A stretch of 64,000 nucleotides of DNA from Chrysomallon squamiferum (Eukaryota; Mollusca; Gastropoda; Neomphalida; Peltospiridae): positions 5,451,565 to 5,515,564 of the forward strand of contig CM022671.1 in the NCBI GenBank assembly GCA_012295275.1. The letters are read 5' to 3'. The notes under the pieces are model-generated. The model had not been told where the DNA came from and did no database searches. It saw nothing but the letters and a program-made list of their open reading frames with translations. Below, piece by piece: positions 1 through 13,694 of this stretch. Positions within the stretch are counted from its first letter, which is position 1. Every line of letters begins with the position of its first letter. The position numbers and the translations under genes were made by a program.

Positions 1-801
1 TGTAACAAAATAACGTACATGAACAAAGAAAGAAAGAGAGAAAGAAAGAGGAAAGAACTAAAGAAAAATATCAAAGAAGAAAGCACTAAAGAAAAAGAAA
101 GAGGAAAAATAATGAAAAAGAAATGAAAAAGAAATAAAGAAAAAAGACAAAAGAAATAAAGAAATAAAGAAAGAAAAAGAATGAAAACAGAGAAATAAAA
201 TACAAAAGAAAGAAGACTGATAAAAAATTTATTACACCCATTTATTTTAAAATCGTAGAACAAAAATTACAGTTTACTGGTCAGTTCTGAAACATTCATT
301 TTTCATTTCTGCTTCCATGACAACTGCAGAATGACAGAAGACCAATAAAGTCCACCGAAAAGATGTTTTGTCAGAGACCATAAAATGACTGAAAAAAAAT
401 ATATATTAGTCACGGACCATTTTGTGACATGTTTTATTTATGTGCCGCTGATAAATGTTGCTCTTTTCCACCAACGCATCTTGTGATAAATGTGATGGGA
501 AACATCCTAGTGACGCCATTTCTGTTTTAAACATTAATGGCTGGTGAGACAGCGAGGTGAGTTCTCGTTAACAGAGAGGCAAGAGGGGAAAAAAAAAAAA
601 AAAAAAAAAAAAACAGATTTGATTTGTTGAAGTTTCATAATGAAGAATAACGTAAAATCAAATCAAATCGAAATAAATAATTTTGTGTGAGTGTTCGTAT
701 ATGTGTGTTTGTTTGTGTGTGTATGCGCATGTGTGTGTTTTTATGTATTGAACAAAGTTTGGTTAGTCTTAATTATTTTTTTATATACTGATATGATTTT
801 T

Positions 802-805
<4 letters not shown>

Positions 806-867
<62 letters not shown>
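806..867. repeat. (GA)n microsatellite
   Basis: About 60 bases of uninterrupted GA dinucleotide. Open frames across it (Ser-Leu or Arg-Glu repeats) are artefacts of the repeat. Confidence 0.95.
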
Positions 868-869
<2 letters not shown>

Positions 870-1309
870 CATAAAGAACGGAAGAACAAAGCAGTTAACA
901 AGAGAGATAGAAAGATAAAGAAAGAAGGATAGAAAGAGAGACAAACTGAGAAATGTGAAGGTAGTAATTTGTTGGGCCGAAACGAAACAACAGAAATACA
1001 CACAATAACCACGTCTTAATATATATATATTATTTAACAATATTTGCTCAGCCTGATATTCAGACTAACATTGTTGAAGGTGGGTTTAGTTGTTGGTGGG
1101 TAAAATGAGCCAAAGGTGAATTTGTTTCAGCCTCATAGACAACAATGAAAACATAAAAAGTATCTCTGTTGGTCTCAGAATGATTTTTCATATATTCACA
1201 ATGTGCAGCATACACAGACGACAAGACAAATAACCACTGAAGAGGATCGATACCGCCTTCCACCGATCCACGTTAAAATAGGTCAAACACTAATCTGTTC
1301 GTGAACAAA

Positions 1310-1340
<31 letters not shown>

Positions 1341-2338
1341 GAATAGAAAAATGATTCACCAGTATTGCATGAAACAAAATAATAATAATAATAATAATAA
1401 TAAAATGAAATAAAATTCCTTACAGTTATCGAAAAAAAAAAAAAAAAAATAATAATAATAAAAAAAAAATGAAATAAAATTCCTTACAGTTATCGAAAAA
1501 AAAAAAAAAAAAAAAAAAAAAATAAAAAAAAAAACACAAAAATTACCGAGAATAACAAAATGTTTCACGACAATTTCCGAGGAAAGCTGAAACCTTTAAC
1601 GAAAATTACCGAGTACCGAGCACTCACGAAGGTTGCAGACGTAATTATTTAAATCGGTACGAACGACTGGAGAGAGAATAATCAGGTAAAAATAATAACA
1701 CTAATTAACGACTTCAAACAACAGTCGTTGTATATCGACGCGAGCGCGATGTACCGACATTACAAATAAAACACATGGCAGTGCGCTCACGTTTTATTTT
1801 TAGAAATACCGCGCTACCTGCACGTTTCCTTAAATAATTAACTAAGAATCAATAACGAAAAAGAGGCTGTGGGTGTTGTTCGATAAAAAAAAAAAAAAAA
1901 AAAAATGGTGGAAACCGGCTGAACAAAACAACATTCCTCGTTTACTGGCCTACAGTAAACATTTTGCAGGGTAAGCAATGTATACAACTCCGCACGTGCG
2001 CGCGTACACGTAGCCACATGCCAACTGCCGAGTTCTGTAAGGACAGATAATCGATAGAAACGAAATAATGAATTATAATCGTTTGTGCACGAATGCACGT
2101 TGCTTTCAGTAAGAAAACGTTTAATGTCCAGACAAAGAAATGATTTCGATGTAGTTACAATCGGCGTACAAACGGCACCTAATTACCCGTATGCTAAAAT
2201 AAAAATAAGAATAATTATCAAACGAAAACAGCTCAAGCAAATAAAAATCCTATGAACTTGTATTACGTTAGTTTGTGTTCAACTTGATGAATAGAATAAT
2301 TATGTTAAGGGAGAATTTAAAATTATTTTTCCATTTTT

Positions 2339-2371
<33 letters not shown>

Positions 2372-2927
2372 ATTTAATTGTATTATTTGATATGTACAGC
2401 ATCATTTATTTCCAATTCCAAAAAGTGCTCCGAGATCAGTGAGTGAATTATATCTATAGAAGCTGTACGCATATCTGTCTTGGACGTTATCCCAAATTTC
2501 ACTCACTGTATCCAAAAGTGAGTCTTGTTCTTTATTTTTTGTCATCCCTTTCGGAATAAAATAACAGTTTGTTCAAGCACAGTCAAAGGTTCTTTCATTA
2601 ATTCATTCACAGGGCCCCGTTTACGACTGGATTTCAGTTTTGTTAATGCTGGTTAAAATTTAAATGAAATAAATATGTATTGTGAAAGAAAGCAGACTTC
2701 AAAATGTAGTCATAACTGATGTTAGTAGTCATAGTGATAGTCAAACATCGCTGAAATTGTTTAATGTTCGGTTCGGCAACAGAATAAAAAAAAAAAAAAA
2801 AAAAAAAACATATTTGAAGAGTAACAGCGGCAAGTAGTCATGGCAATACGTATATTTAAAAGCAGTTTGAACGACAGCAACAGCAACAACAACGACATAC
2901 TTTAAACAACACAGCTGCAAAAGTTTC

Positions 2928-2931
<4 letters not shown>

Positions 2932-2993
<62 letters not shown>
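2932..2993. repeat. (GA)n microsatellite
   Basis: About 60 bases of perfect GA dinucleotide repeat in intergenic DNA. Confidence 0.95.
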
Positions 2994-2996
<3 letters not shown>

Positions 2997-4864
2997 GAAA
3001 GCACTTTAAAAATAACAATGACGTATTTAGTCAACTAATTATCATTAATGAAATATCCTTCATCGGCAATTTCACTTTGATTTCCAATCAAAAGAGATCC
3101 CATCTGACGGAATAATAGTACTCTAATGAAATTTGACTTCCATTTAAAGGAAACCATGGCAACCGCATTAACTCCATGAAAGATGTAATAAGGAACGAGC
3201 TTTAAAGTACTCGAATGAAGTCTGATTGCAAGACCGCTAATAGATTTGTAATCACCGCACTGCATTAAGTTCGCTGGATGTTTTGTTAAACTGAGGAGGT
3301 ATTGTACATACTTCCAGTTCTAAACTGTTCTTGTTTAAATAGATATACGTTTTTATAGTAGTCTGAAATAAAGATTAAAAAAAAAAAGAAAAAAAAAGCT
3401 TAAACGGTTACTGAACACGAAAGAATTAGTTTTACACGAAAATAATCTCTTTTTTTTTTTTTTTTTTTTCGTTTTGTTATGTTTGTTCAGCAATAATGAT
3501 GATGATGATGATGATGATGATAATAATAATAATAATAATCACAATGTTTATGATGATGATAGTGATGTTTAAAGATAACTATTTGAAATAAGATATTCTA
3601 AAATAAGATAAGATGTTTGCCAAGGCCAGCTCTGTCGTGTACTTATATGAACAATTAGAAATATACTGCCTCATAGCGTTTTTGTTTTTACTTTTTTCTA
3701 TGTATGGTGTGACTTAATAATAATAATAATAATAAAATAATAATAATAATAATAATAAATGTAATAAAATGTAGGATATATCCTGTGGATTTAGTAAGGT
3801 TGTCAACAAAGTTTATTCATATTCAAGAACATCTGTCTGTATATCTGTACGTCGGTCTGTCTCTCTTTTTCCCTCTAGCTCTGTCTTTCTCTCCTCTTTT
3901 TTTTTTTTATCTATCTGTCTGTCTCTCTTCCTCTCTCTCTTTCCATGTTCTTTTTCCTTGCAAACTGTAATAAAATATTACTAGAAGGAAAACTGACAAA
4001 ATAAAAAAAAAAAGGACCGCAAAACAAGTCTTTAAACAACGAGTAAAACAGAAATTCATTTTTCTTCTTCTTTTACATCCAGTGTTATCTGCCAATTACC
4101 ATGGATTCAGGAAAACTAGAAAACGACAAACTTTCGCTAAAAGTCGTGTAAGCCGATAAAGAAAAACCTATTACTCAACCTTAATTTTACAAAGAATGAT
4201 GGACTTAGTAACGCAAAAAAAAAAAAAAACCAACAAAAACACAACAATTTATGAACAAATCCATAGGCTTGCGTTCTCAGCAAAGCAGACAGTTTATTCA
4301 TGTTTACATGACTCATTGGTACTGACTGTTCTGAAAGCTTATGGTTAAATAATGATGAAGATTTCATGTAGGTGTTTTTTTTTTTTTTTTTTTTTTTGTA
4401 AGGGCTGTCTTTAGAAATAAACAAAAGCTACACTTTTGGTTCTCACGGTATGTTGAGGTCATGTTCACCTGTTACCGTGTTTGATGTCAGCACGTATCAC
4501 AGTATTTTCTTCAGTTTTTCAAAATTTTCAGTTATTATCAACACCTCTCTGACATCAGTTGACAAACAATGCCACTAAACGTCTCCTGGAATTATGTTCC
4601 TGCAGTCCTTATATCCAGATGTATGTTCATGTTAAATATTGTTTGTTCATTATGATGATGATGATAATGACGATGATGAGGATAAAGATACCAATAATAA
4701 CAATAAAAGAACATTAATCCAGAAAAATAATAATAATAATAATATAATACAGATAACGATTGTCAGAAATAAAAGAAATGTTACTGTTAATAATCCACTC
4801 AACAACATATTTAATATACACAGTTACATGACGTCGTACACGTCGTTAACGAACATAGAGATAA

Positions 4865-4985
4865 TGAGAGAGCAAATCCTCTACCGCCAGACCATGGGTT
4901 ACACTTTTCTGTTAGCAGCAAAATAAAACCTGTTATATGCACCTTGCCACTGATAGGAAAACAGTTATAACCCAGTTCTAACTGT
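4865..4985 (+). repeat. Decayed copy of a dispersed repeat (gastropod-type SINE-like)
   Basis: The segment 'gttagcagca' followed by 'ttatatgcacc' and a GATAGGAAA block parallels the segments at 38190-38260 and, in inverted orientation, 59650-59710. Those share the core 'ttagcagcaaggaatctttta' type text. From memory this core belongs to a repeat family very common in gastropod genomes. The copy is degenerate and truncated. Confidence 0.5.
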
Positions 4986-5205
4986 AAAGAAAAATGGCTT
5001 AATGGCAAAATGATTATAATGATGATAATGATCTGATGATGAATATACTACTGCTGTAACTAGACTTACTATTATTTCTACCACTACTACTATTGCTGCT
5101 ACTATCAGTAAAACTTCAACTACTACTACTACTATTACTACTACTACTACTACTACTATTACTATTACTACTACTACTATTACTACTACTTATTACTACT
5201 ACTAT

Positions 5206-5238
<33 letters not shown>

Positions 5239-5494
5239 CATCACCATCAAAGCAACTGTTCTTAATCAAAAATCGTAACAAGAAGACGTACAAAAAAGGA
5301 AAAATACGAAATTACACCAAAACTAACAAATGAAGTGCATTTAAAAACTGTTAAAAGTCTGACAGGTCAAGATGACCTTCGACCTTTTCGTTTGTTATGA
5401 AATTATCAAGTTACATTCTGGCAGGATGTTAAGATAAAATTCTGCGTCTGCAATTTTTCTCATAACTGAAAAATGATTTATCTGTTTATTTATT

Positions 5495-5496
<2 letters not shown>

Positions 5497-5592
<96 letters not shown>
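5497..5592. repeat. (CTA)n trinucleotide array
   Basis: About 95 bases of uninterrupted CTA/ACT repeat, with a looser related array at about 5100-5240. Confidence 0.95.
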
Positions 5593-6111
5593 ATAATGAT
5601 GATGATGATGAAAAAAATGATCATGATAATATAAATCACCTCTATACTAACAGTTTAAGAAAACCAGTTTAAAAGCAGAAGTATGTTTTATGCATATGCC
5701 GACACATTTTCACTGCTATAAATTTTAGATTTATTAATATATTCATACGCTGCTTTTTTGCTGAGCTGTCGCTAAACATTCAATTTTTTATGATTATTTT
5801 CTGATATATACGAGCCAAGCAAACGATTAAGAAGGGTTACTGCAAAATCGGTTCACATTTTACATAGCGATTTTTGTCTGTTACAAGCAGATGTAAAGGT
5901 GGTATAAGCAATTAGTTTTTTTTGTGGGGTTTTGGGTTTTTTTTTTTTTGTGTTTTTTTTTACATTTTCATTTTTTTTTTTTTTTTTTTAATGTTAATCT
6001 CTTTAAATTTTCATATACATATTATACCCATCATAATGGATAGAGAGATGTCCCCTTTTTTAATGAGATGCATTAGCTAATATTTCGAAGGGTAGCAAAA
6101 ATCTAATGGTA

Positions 6112-6609
6112 CAGTGGAACTTCGGGTTACGAACTGAATTCGTTCCAGGACTTGATTCGTAAATCGAAGCGTTGTCAGTCATACGAACGCCACTCTCATG
6201 TTTTGCAGTTATTTATTTCTTAACCTCTACTGTGTTTTCTTGGGCGCCATATTGGATAAAAATACACACGTAAAAGAAGCAACACTTTAAAAAATGCGAG
6301 GGCACAATCTCAGTGTAAAAGCTATTGAGCTGCAACTGAATATCGAAAACTAAAATACCTAATTCATTATATATACTTGCTAAAGGGCATGTCTATAATC
6401 CTTACTTTGACCTCGGTTTTGACGTATGTATTCTTATCTTTACTAGATGTGACGTCAAAACAGACGTCAAAAGAAAGCTTGTCATGGCGCATGGCTGTAG
6501 TTCGTAACTCGGGACATTATTCTTAAACCGAGACAAAAATTGCCGAAGATCACGATTTGTAATATGATTTGGTCGTATTATGAGGCGTTCGTAACCAGAG
6601 GTGCCAATG
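6112..6609. mobile_element. Probable Tc1/mariner-type MITE
   Basis: The left end reads CAGTGGAACTTCGGGTTACG and the inverse complement of the right end reads CATTGGCACCTCTGGTTACG. Extended by AAC at each end, the inverted repeats agree at about 19 of 23 positions. The left end is preceded by TA, the usual target duplication of this superfamily, while the right end is followed by GA, so the duplication has decayed or mutated. The roughly 500 bp interior has no transposase frame, so this would be a non-autonomous element. The superfamily assignment rests on the terminal sequence and the TA only. Confidence 0.6.
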
Positions 6610-7064
6610 GATTTATTTAATTTTTGATCCCCACCTTTTGTTTTGAAAATGGATCCATCCCTAATATAAAAAAAATGCCTGTTTTTTCGTATTCAAACAA
6701 ATGTTATTTTTATAAATATAGTTCTTTCCACTAATTTCACATTGAAAGTTATAATAAACATCAAAAAAAAAAAAAAAAAAAAAAAATCTCGCCCCTTTTA
6801 TAAATCCACCACTGGTTATAATGGTTCTCGTTAAACTTCTGTGTTGTATCCAGTGCAGTATATATCGTCTGCTTCGAAACAAAAACAACGCGCGGAAACA
6901 AAGACCAAGCGATAACGAAAAGTAAAAAAAACACCAAAAAAAACCCACATCACTCGCCGGCTGGCGGTAAATGTAAACGCAAAGTAGTAAAAATCAGAAA
7001 CATTAAACACCTGCACATGAATGAAATTTAAACAGAATGGCGGCGGAGTGGTGTTTGTACTTAC

Positions 7065-7134
7065 AGTCAAAAGCGAACTCCGAGTTCTCGCTTCCATCAA
7101 CAGCTACCACGACCAAAGGTTCCGTAGTCGCCAT
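7065..7134 (-). CDS. Universal stress protein first exon (solitary, partial gene)
   Basis: An ATG at 7134-7132 opens 23 codons reading MATTEPLVVVAVDGS then ENSEFAFD. This is the beta-1 strand and nucleotide-binding Asp region of the UspA fold ('VVVAVDGS'), followed by the start of the first helix. It ends one base into the next codon at a good donor (GTAAGTAC), the same length (70 bases) and phase 1 as the first exons at 18332-18401 and 40207-40276. I found no exon 2-4 matches between here and position 1, so the remainder is either beyond the left edge or lost. The frame and donor are intact, so it is not an obvious pseudogene. The sequence just upstream on the minus strand (7135-7320) is locally less AT-rich and contains a CT/AC-rich tract, compatible with a promoter. 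It could be an alternative first exon of a gene lying further left. Confidence 0.72.
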
Positions 7135-7944
7135 GGCGTCTGCTACTAACGGCTAGATTCCAACTGCACTGGTTAAACGCGATCCGGTTCGCTCTCTCTC
7201 TTTCTCTCTCACACACACGCTACGCTGTGTTTTCGCACGAATGTGATTCACGACGACGAAAACTGCCGAAGCTTAGATCAATAAAACTGAGCGCGCCATT
7301 TTGAACAGATAAACAGCGAATGATTAACTTAGGCCGAACATCCAGTGACCCTGAATTTGTGCGCTTATTTATTTATTTTTTTCTTCTAAGTCTTATCATC
7401 GTTGTTTTCTTTGGACAGTCCAGATTAAGAATTAATGTGAAAGTCGCGAGACTACCAGTTTTTAGTGAGAGGAAGACAGAGAGTCGGGCGAGGAAAAAGG
7501 ACAGTTACTGTTTGTTGTTATTTATTTCCTTCAAGTTTCAGCACAGTGTAAAAAGATTTTCATCATATTTAGTGTAGGTTAAAGTACGTTGTTCCAGGTC
7601 CGCTCATTTAATGTCTGGACTAATTTAAATTAAAATCTTATAGGATAATTTCGCAATGTATGTTCATAATAATTTGGGCTAAAACACACACAAGAACACA
7701 CATACATCCAAAACCAGTTAGATAGCAATAAAGTCAAGTTTAATAAGTTTGTAAGACAACCCATTGATGTACCTATTGTGGTTGGAATGGGAACAAAATA
7801 TTTGCGAGCTGCAGACTGCTCCGCAAAAAAAACAATAAGCAAATAATAAAATAGTAAATATATCAATAAATAAATAGTAAACAATATTAATTTATGAGTT
7901 ACAGTTTTATCGACCTTATTATTTATTTTATTATTATTATTATT

Positions 7945-8015
7945 TCGATAACTTTGATCGGATTCGAACCGGGGTCGGCTGTGTGATAAACCATACAGTT
8001 ATTGTCAGGCCTAGC
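7945..8015 (-). repeat. tRNA-related sequence with B-box
   Basis: On the minus strand the text CCCCGGTTCGAATCCGATC matches a RNA polymerase III B-box (GGTTCGAANCC). No convincing full cloverleaf or anticodon arm could be built upstream, so a tRNA-derived SINE head or a tRNA relic is more likely than a functional tRNA. Confidence 0.35.
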
Positions 8016-9034
8016 GTGATGAACAATGTTTGAAAAACGAGATATTAACGACTGGAAGACACGTAAGGGCGACAACCGCGACCTGACCTCGTAGCTGACA
8101 TGACACAAGGAAAACGGGCTGTTTCCGCTTGATTTATTCGCGCCATAATTATCATCCAAGGTCGTAAGGCATGTTTACACTGGACGACTTGAGCTAACAT
8201 CTGTGTGTTACTACAATACCACACCATACAGGTCACACCGATGGACATTAATACAGAAAGATTGCTGAAACTTTCATTCACTTTTTAAATTCATTTGTAA
8301 TTAACTGTTACGCATAAATAATTCAGTGAATATTTGTCTAATAATATCTAAATACATCTTATTATTAATGACCACTTTTTATCAAATATTATGCTAGTAT
8401 TCAGTTTGTGCTATGGCTGTATATGAGATATATCCGCTTTAATTATTCCATGGGTTACTGTTATCAATTATGTTTGTGTGTTTGTGTGTAGATAGATAGA
8501 TAGATAGACACAGATTGAATGGTAGCTATAAACACAAAATATAATTGCTCTGTATATCAAGTACTGGTTATTATAGGAAACATATTGTGCACAGCAGGAA
8601 GACTTGAACAAACTACATATACAAATATAAATAATCGAATGTAATGCTATACACTATAAGAAATTCAGTGTTGAAAAAATAATACAGTAATCAATAGATG
8701 ATTTTTTTTGTATCTCAATTTTTCTCGTTGTTTTGCCTTTTTTTATTGATTCGGTTTCATGTTCTGACATTAAACAACAACAACAACAACAATAATAATA
8801 ATTTTTTTGTTGTTGTTTTTTTGTTTTTGCTTTATTATTTTTTTAATTTATTTATTTATTTATTTTTTAAATTTATTAATGTTCCATTTAGGCTAAAAAA
8901 ATATCTCAACTTTATTAATAGTTCAGTGAAAAAAACAACAAAAAAAACCCAAAACATTCACACACATATGTATGGAATATCATAATGAATAAATAATAAT
9001 AATAAAAAAGAGATTTATTTTGTGTGACTGTGTT

Positions 9035-9205
9035 TATCGAATATTATCGAACCCAACAGACCAGATTCGGTCGCAGATTACCGAATATTTTCTAACCCAG
9101 TTGATCAAACTGATTTCTTGAGTCGAAGTTTTCCGAATATTATCGAACCCAAGATCAAATTAATTCTGTGCGTCGAAGATTACCGAATATTACCGGACCC
9201 AGTCC
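9035..9205. repeat. Short diverged minisatellite, ~50 bp unit
   Basis: The phrase 'gaatattatcgaaccca' or a close variant recurs at about 9037, 9082, 9134 and 9184. The recurring spacers contain 'gatcaaa' and 'gtcgaagattacc'. That makes about 3.3 copies of a unit near 50 bp. A 65-codon open frame across it is a by-product. Confidence 0.75.
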
Positions 9206-9964
9206 TCAGATCGTTTGATCGTTTTTCTACGAAAGCTGAACAAATTCCTAGACTTTATACTTGTCTGTCATATTTAATCCAAGAAACTGAAGAATGGGAA
9301 AAGCGTTCTAACTGATTTTGTTGCGGAACGGTCGGATGGGAAAGATCGACGTCCGGGCATGTTTTTCAGTCTACAGAAACAACATCTGTTCAAAATGAGT
9401 GGTGAGATGACGCTAAACAGTCATGTTTCAGCGTCGATCGATAACGTAAAGGATTTAAAGAATAGAAAATTGATAAAAAAAAAGACTTACTAACAAACCT
9501 ATGTATATAATTTTTCTTTAAAAGTTTTAATTATGTCAAGGTAAGAGTGAATATCTATCTGTCTGTCTGTCTGTATGTATCCATATAGAAAAAAAGAGAC
9601 ATACAGACAAATAGATATATCGACCTTCTGAAATAATATTGACTTGCACTGGTATACGAAACTATTTGAAACAAACTAACCCTGAAGAGAATATTATTTG
9701 CTAAAAAAAATTCTACAAACTTGTAACTTTTGCTGATCGATTATTGATTTTGTCTATATTCCAAGACAGCTGCAAATTTGTAAACGCCATTTTCACTAGA
9801 GAGTGACAAGAAAAAAAAAAAAATAATAAAAAGCCCAGACAGAATAAATATGCCGAATCCATATGAGGCATTAAGAAAAATTCAATTTCTGAAACGTATG
9901 CATGAATTAATCGAAACATTTTTTGTTCATTAAAGCACTAAAAAGTCAAAATTATCTGGATCTG

Positions 9965-10210
9965 TGAGAGGGCTGCCACTAATGCAACTAAATGTTTGTA
10001 AGATTAAGAGGACTGCCACTTTCAGCTGTAGTTAAAAACGAGACGTAGCTTCTCTAATTCAGATACTGTACGTAAGGTTAGGAGGTCTGCTACTTACAGC
10101 CGTATTAAAAACAAAAATGCTCTCACTTTTGAACTGTATTAAAAATAATAATTTGCAAACATCGTCTGTACAGTTAAGAAAACTGTCACTGAAAGTAATG
10201 CATTTAGATC
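9965..10210. repeat. Diverged tandem repeat, ~75 bp unit
   Basis: Three related blocks follow one another, each with an 'aagRttaagaggactgccact' type start, then 'cagctgtagttaaaaac' or 'cagccgtattaaaaac'. The copies are too diverged for an exact unit length by eye. Confidence 0.5.
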
Positions 10211-10415
10211 TCAGCGTTCCTTTGGGAGAACTCTGCACTCAGCTCCTAGCAAACAATGTCGAATGTTTGATCAGTTTTCGATATCAAGGCTGGACACGTA
10301 GAGATGCATTTCTGATGTCGATGGGAGAATACAGAAAATGCTGTTATATAAATGGATGAATATTTGACACCACGACACATTTCACCAGCAACTTTTTTTT
10401 ACGTGGCAGTAACTC

Positions 10416-10448
<33 letters not shown>

Positions 10449-11379
10449 TTTGTCAATAGAAAGAAGAAATCATCAGATTATGGTTGTTTGTTACCGGATA
10501 CGCAGGAAATCTTTACAAAGATAAACCAGTCCAGAGACACTGTCTGGAACGGGAATTAATTAACCGTCGCATTAAGAAGGACTGATCCAGAAATCTATCA
10601 TACTTCAGACAAACGCCCTAAACCTATATTACACAGACAAATAATAAACTGAAGGTAATGAACTGATAATAATGCAGATTTTAACACATCATTTAAAAAA
10701 AAAAAAGGAAAAAGAAGAAGAAAATCTGCGTTTTTTGAAGCGTCTGATTTAACATTAGTTCTAAACACCTGTTTCGTGTTTTAGTTACTTCCAGGCATCA
10801 CAACTGATTACTTCAGAGAAGTAAAACAACGCTCCAGTGACTGTTAATAATTTGTTCTGATACAAGCAGATGTATGTTCATGCGTGTTTAAGAATCACAA
10901 ACGTTTCTCTGATACAGAGATTTGGACCATGGAGGTCAGGAGTGATTTCACACTGTCAGCTTTGGTGATACGAAACGAAACAAATAAGTAGTCCTAGATA
11001 ATAGTTTTGTTTGTTGTTGATAAAAAGCCCGAATGGCGGATGAAAGTAAAAAAACAAAACAATTAATTGGCTTGCAGTTCACTTTTTATATTTATTATTT
11101 ATATTATATTATATTATATTATATTATATTATATTTTATTTTTATTTTATTTTATTTTATTTATTTATTTATTTATTTTAGTATATTTTATTTTTGATAT
11201 TCCAGTTCGCCAGTTCTGAAGGAATACATTTAAAATAATTCCAAGTTATCTTTTCCAACCTCATTTCTCTACAAAATCAGTTCATTGTTAACAATAAAGA
11301 ACGTTGTGATGTAACAATGTTTACTCTTTTTCAAAACTAATTAGGGAAATGTAACCCACTGCACTGTCTCTTTTCTCGA

Positions 11380-12530
11380 ATCTAACACACTAACTCAATA
11401 TTTCTCTCGAACATCTAACCCACTAACACTACATTTCTCTAAAATCTAACACACTGACGCTACATTTCTATTTAACACTAACACTACATTTCTCTAATAT
11501 CTAACACACTAACACTACATTTCTCTAATATCTAACACACTAACACTACCTTTATCTCTAACATCTAACACACTAACACTACATTTCCTCTCTAACATCT
11601 AACACACTAACACTACATTTATTTCTAACATCTAACATACTAACACTACATTTCTCTCTAATATCTAACACACTAACACTACATTTCTATCTAACATCTA
11701 ACACTACATTTCTCTACAGAATCTAACACACTAACACTACATTTCTGTCTAACATCTATCTCACTAACACTGCATTTCTCTAACATCTAACACACTAACA
11801 CTACATTTCTCTACAGAATCCACACACTAACATTACATTTATCTCTAACATCTAACACACTAACACTACATTTATTTCTAACATCTAACACACTAACACT
11901 ACATTTATCTCTAACATCTAACACACTAACACTACATTTATTTCTAACATCTAACACACTAACACTACATTTCTCTAACATCTAGCACACTAACACAACA
12001 TTTCTCTCTAACATCTAACACACTAACACTACATTTATTTCTAACATCTAACACACTAACACTACATTTCTTTCTAATATCTAACACACTAACACTACAT
12101 TTCTCTAACATCTAACACACTAACACAACATTTCTCTCTAACATCTAACACACTAACACTACATTTATTTCTAACATCTAACACACTAACACTACATTTA
12201 TTTCTAGCATCTAACACACTAACACTACATTTCTCTAACATCTAACACACTAACACTACATTTCTCTTAACATCTAACACATTAACACTACATTTCTCTG
12301 TCATCTAACATACTAACACTACATTTATTTCTAACATCTAACACACTAACACTACATTTCTCTGTAATATCTAACACACTAACACTACATTTCTCTCTAA
12401 CATCTAACACACTAACACTACATTTCTCTACAACATCTAACAAACTAATGCTGCACTCTCCGTCTTCTCTGACTCATTTTCTAACATACTAACTTACAGT
12501 TTCTTCTCTCTGACATCTAACACTCTAACT
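11380..12530. repeat. Minisatellite array, 30-32 bp unit
   Basis: More than 30 tandem copies of a unit built from 'ctaacatctaacacacta' plus 'acactacattt', with indels such as CTCT, ATTT or ACAG between units. Variants decay toward both ends (for example 'aactcaatatttctc' on the left and 'ctctccgtcttctctgactc' on the right). The repeated word ACACTA and the lack of G in the unit make one strand strikingly C/A/T-only. It is non-coding. Confidence 0.95.
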
Positions 12531-13085
12531 CTCTAACCAAATAACACTGTCTCGGACGGTCACATAAAATCGATTATTAACTTTAAGACCGCTAAATTTA
12601 CAATGTTTGTACAGCAAGAAGAAATCTGATTGATTTAAAACCTAACACCAAAGCAGGAAATTCTCCAAGGACGTTCACGTCAGAATCCATTAGTGTGGAG
12701 AAAATTAACATCTCGACTGATAAGATTTTGCAGCGAGGTGAGAAGGTTTATATTTGGTTTCAAAACCCTGGAGAATCGACAGAAACGAAAATGCTGTCAC
12801 AGGCTATTTTTTTATTGTTGTTTATCTAGACTCGTGTCTGTCCGTGTGTTGTTTGTTGTCTGTCCAGATGTATTTGTTATTATCAGCTCGTTATCTGTCT
12901 CGCTGTCGTCTTGTTTTATGTACGAATCAGATAGCGAGGCACGCACACGCACACACACAAACACACATATACACACTAATGCGCGCGCGCGCACACACAA
13001 CCACATAATGTTAAGCATATATTCACTCCTCTAAAACAGCAAAAACATATATTAATATAATAAAATAATTGTATGTATACTGTGT

Positions 13086-13088
<3 letters not shown>

Positions 13089-13139
<51 letters not shown>
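13089..13139. repeat. (GA)n microsatellite
   Basis: About 50 bases of perfect GA repeat. Confidence 0.95.
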
Positions 13140-13140
<1 letters not shown>

Positions 13141-13694
13141 GTACACAAACCAATACAAACAGATACACGCACAGAGATATAAATGAAGACAGACAAAAAT
13201 CAAAAGAACAAACATCATGATTATACTCGAGTGATTCACGTAAAACAAAGCCGCTCTCAAAGAAGTTCAGTCTGTGTTGAAAATTTGCGATGACAGGATA
13301 TCTCTCTAGGTTCCTATCACACAAACGTATCTTCACGAAGTGAACTCATGAAAATAAATTTAAATTAGTTTCAACGTGCTCTGGGAATACAAAGCTCTTT
13401 ATTAAAAATGTTTAACGCTATCTTAACTTAAGAGAAGAATTATTGTCTGAACACTGACAGTATCGCGGTTTTGAATTAAAATATTTTATCTAAATATTAG
13501 CTCGATTAGTAGTTGAAATAAAAATAAATAATGAGGGTATGAGCATCATGAAAAGCAACGAGAGTAACAACATCAGCAGCAGCAACAACAAATAAATAAA
13601 ACGTCCGTTGTGAGAAGACTTTTTAGATTAGCACAAGAGATGTTTTATGTACATATTATCTCTCATACATGAAAGCATATACCTTTATATAAAA

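Larger units (their letters stand above)
1..6111. other. Gene-free, repeat-rich region
   Basis: I see no supportable gene here. The first 230 bases are almost pure purine (A/G runs of GAAA type). The stretch holds (GA)n tracts at about 806-867 and 2932-2993, many A- or T-homopolymers, a (TTG)n run near 2340, GAT/AAT runs near 3493-3540 and 3718-3760, and CTA/ACT arrays at about 5100-5240 and 5497-5592. A unit of about 66 bp containing 'attccttacagttatcg' occurs twice, near 1404-1434 and 1469-1500. If the first exon at 7065-7134 belongs to a normal gene, this region would be part of its first intron. I looked here on the minus strand for USP exons 2-4 and found none. Confidence 0.6.

Noticed and set aside
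7945-8015. A functional tRNA gene
   Set aside because: Only the B-box is convincing; no acceptor or anticodon stem pairs.
9118-9315. A 65-codon open frame with an unusual sequence
   Set aside because: It is embedded in the ~50 bp minisatellite at 9035-9205, with no conserved motif.
11380-12530. CRISPR-like regular repeat
   Set aside because: Units are directly adjacent without unique spacers, vary in length, and the host is eukaryotic; it is a minisatellite.
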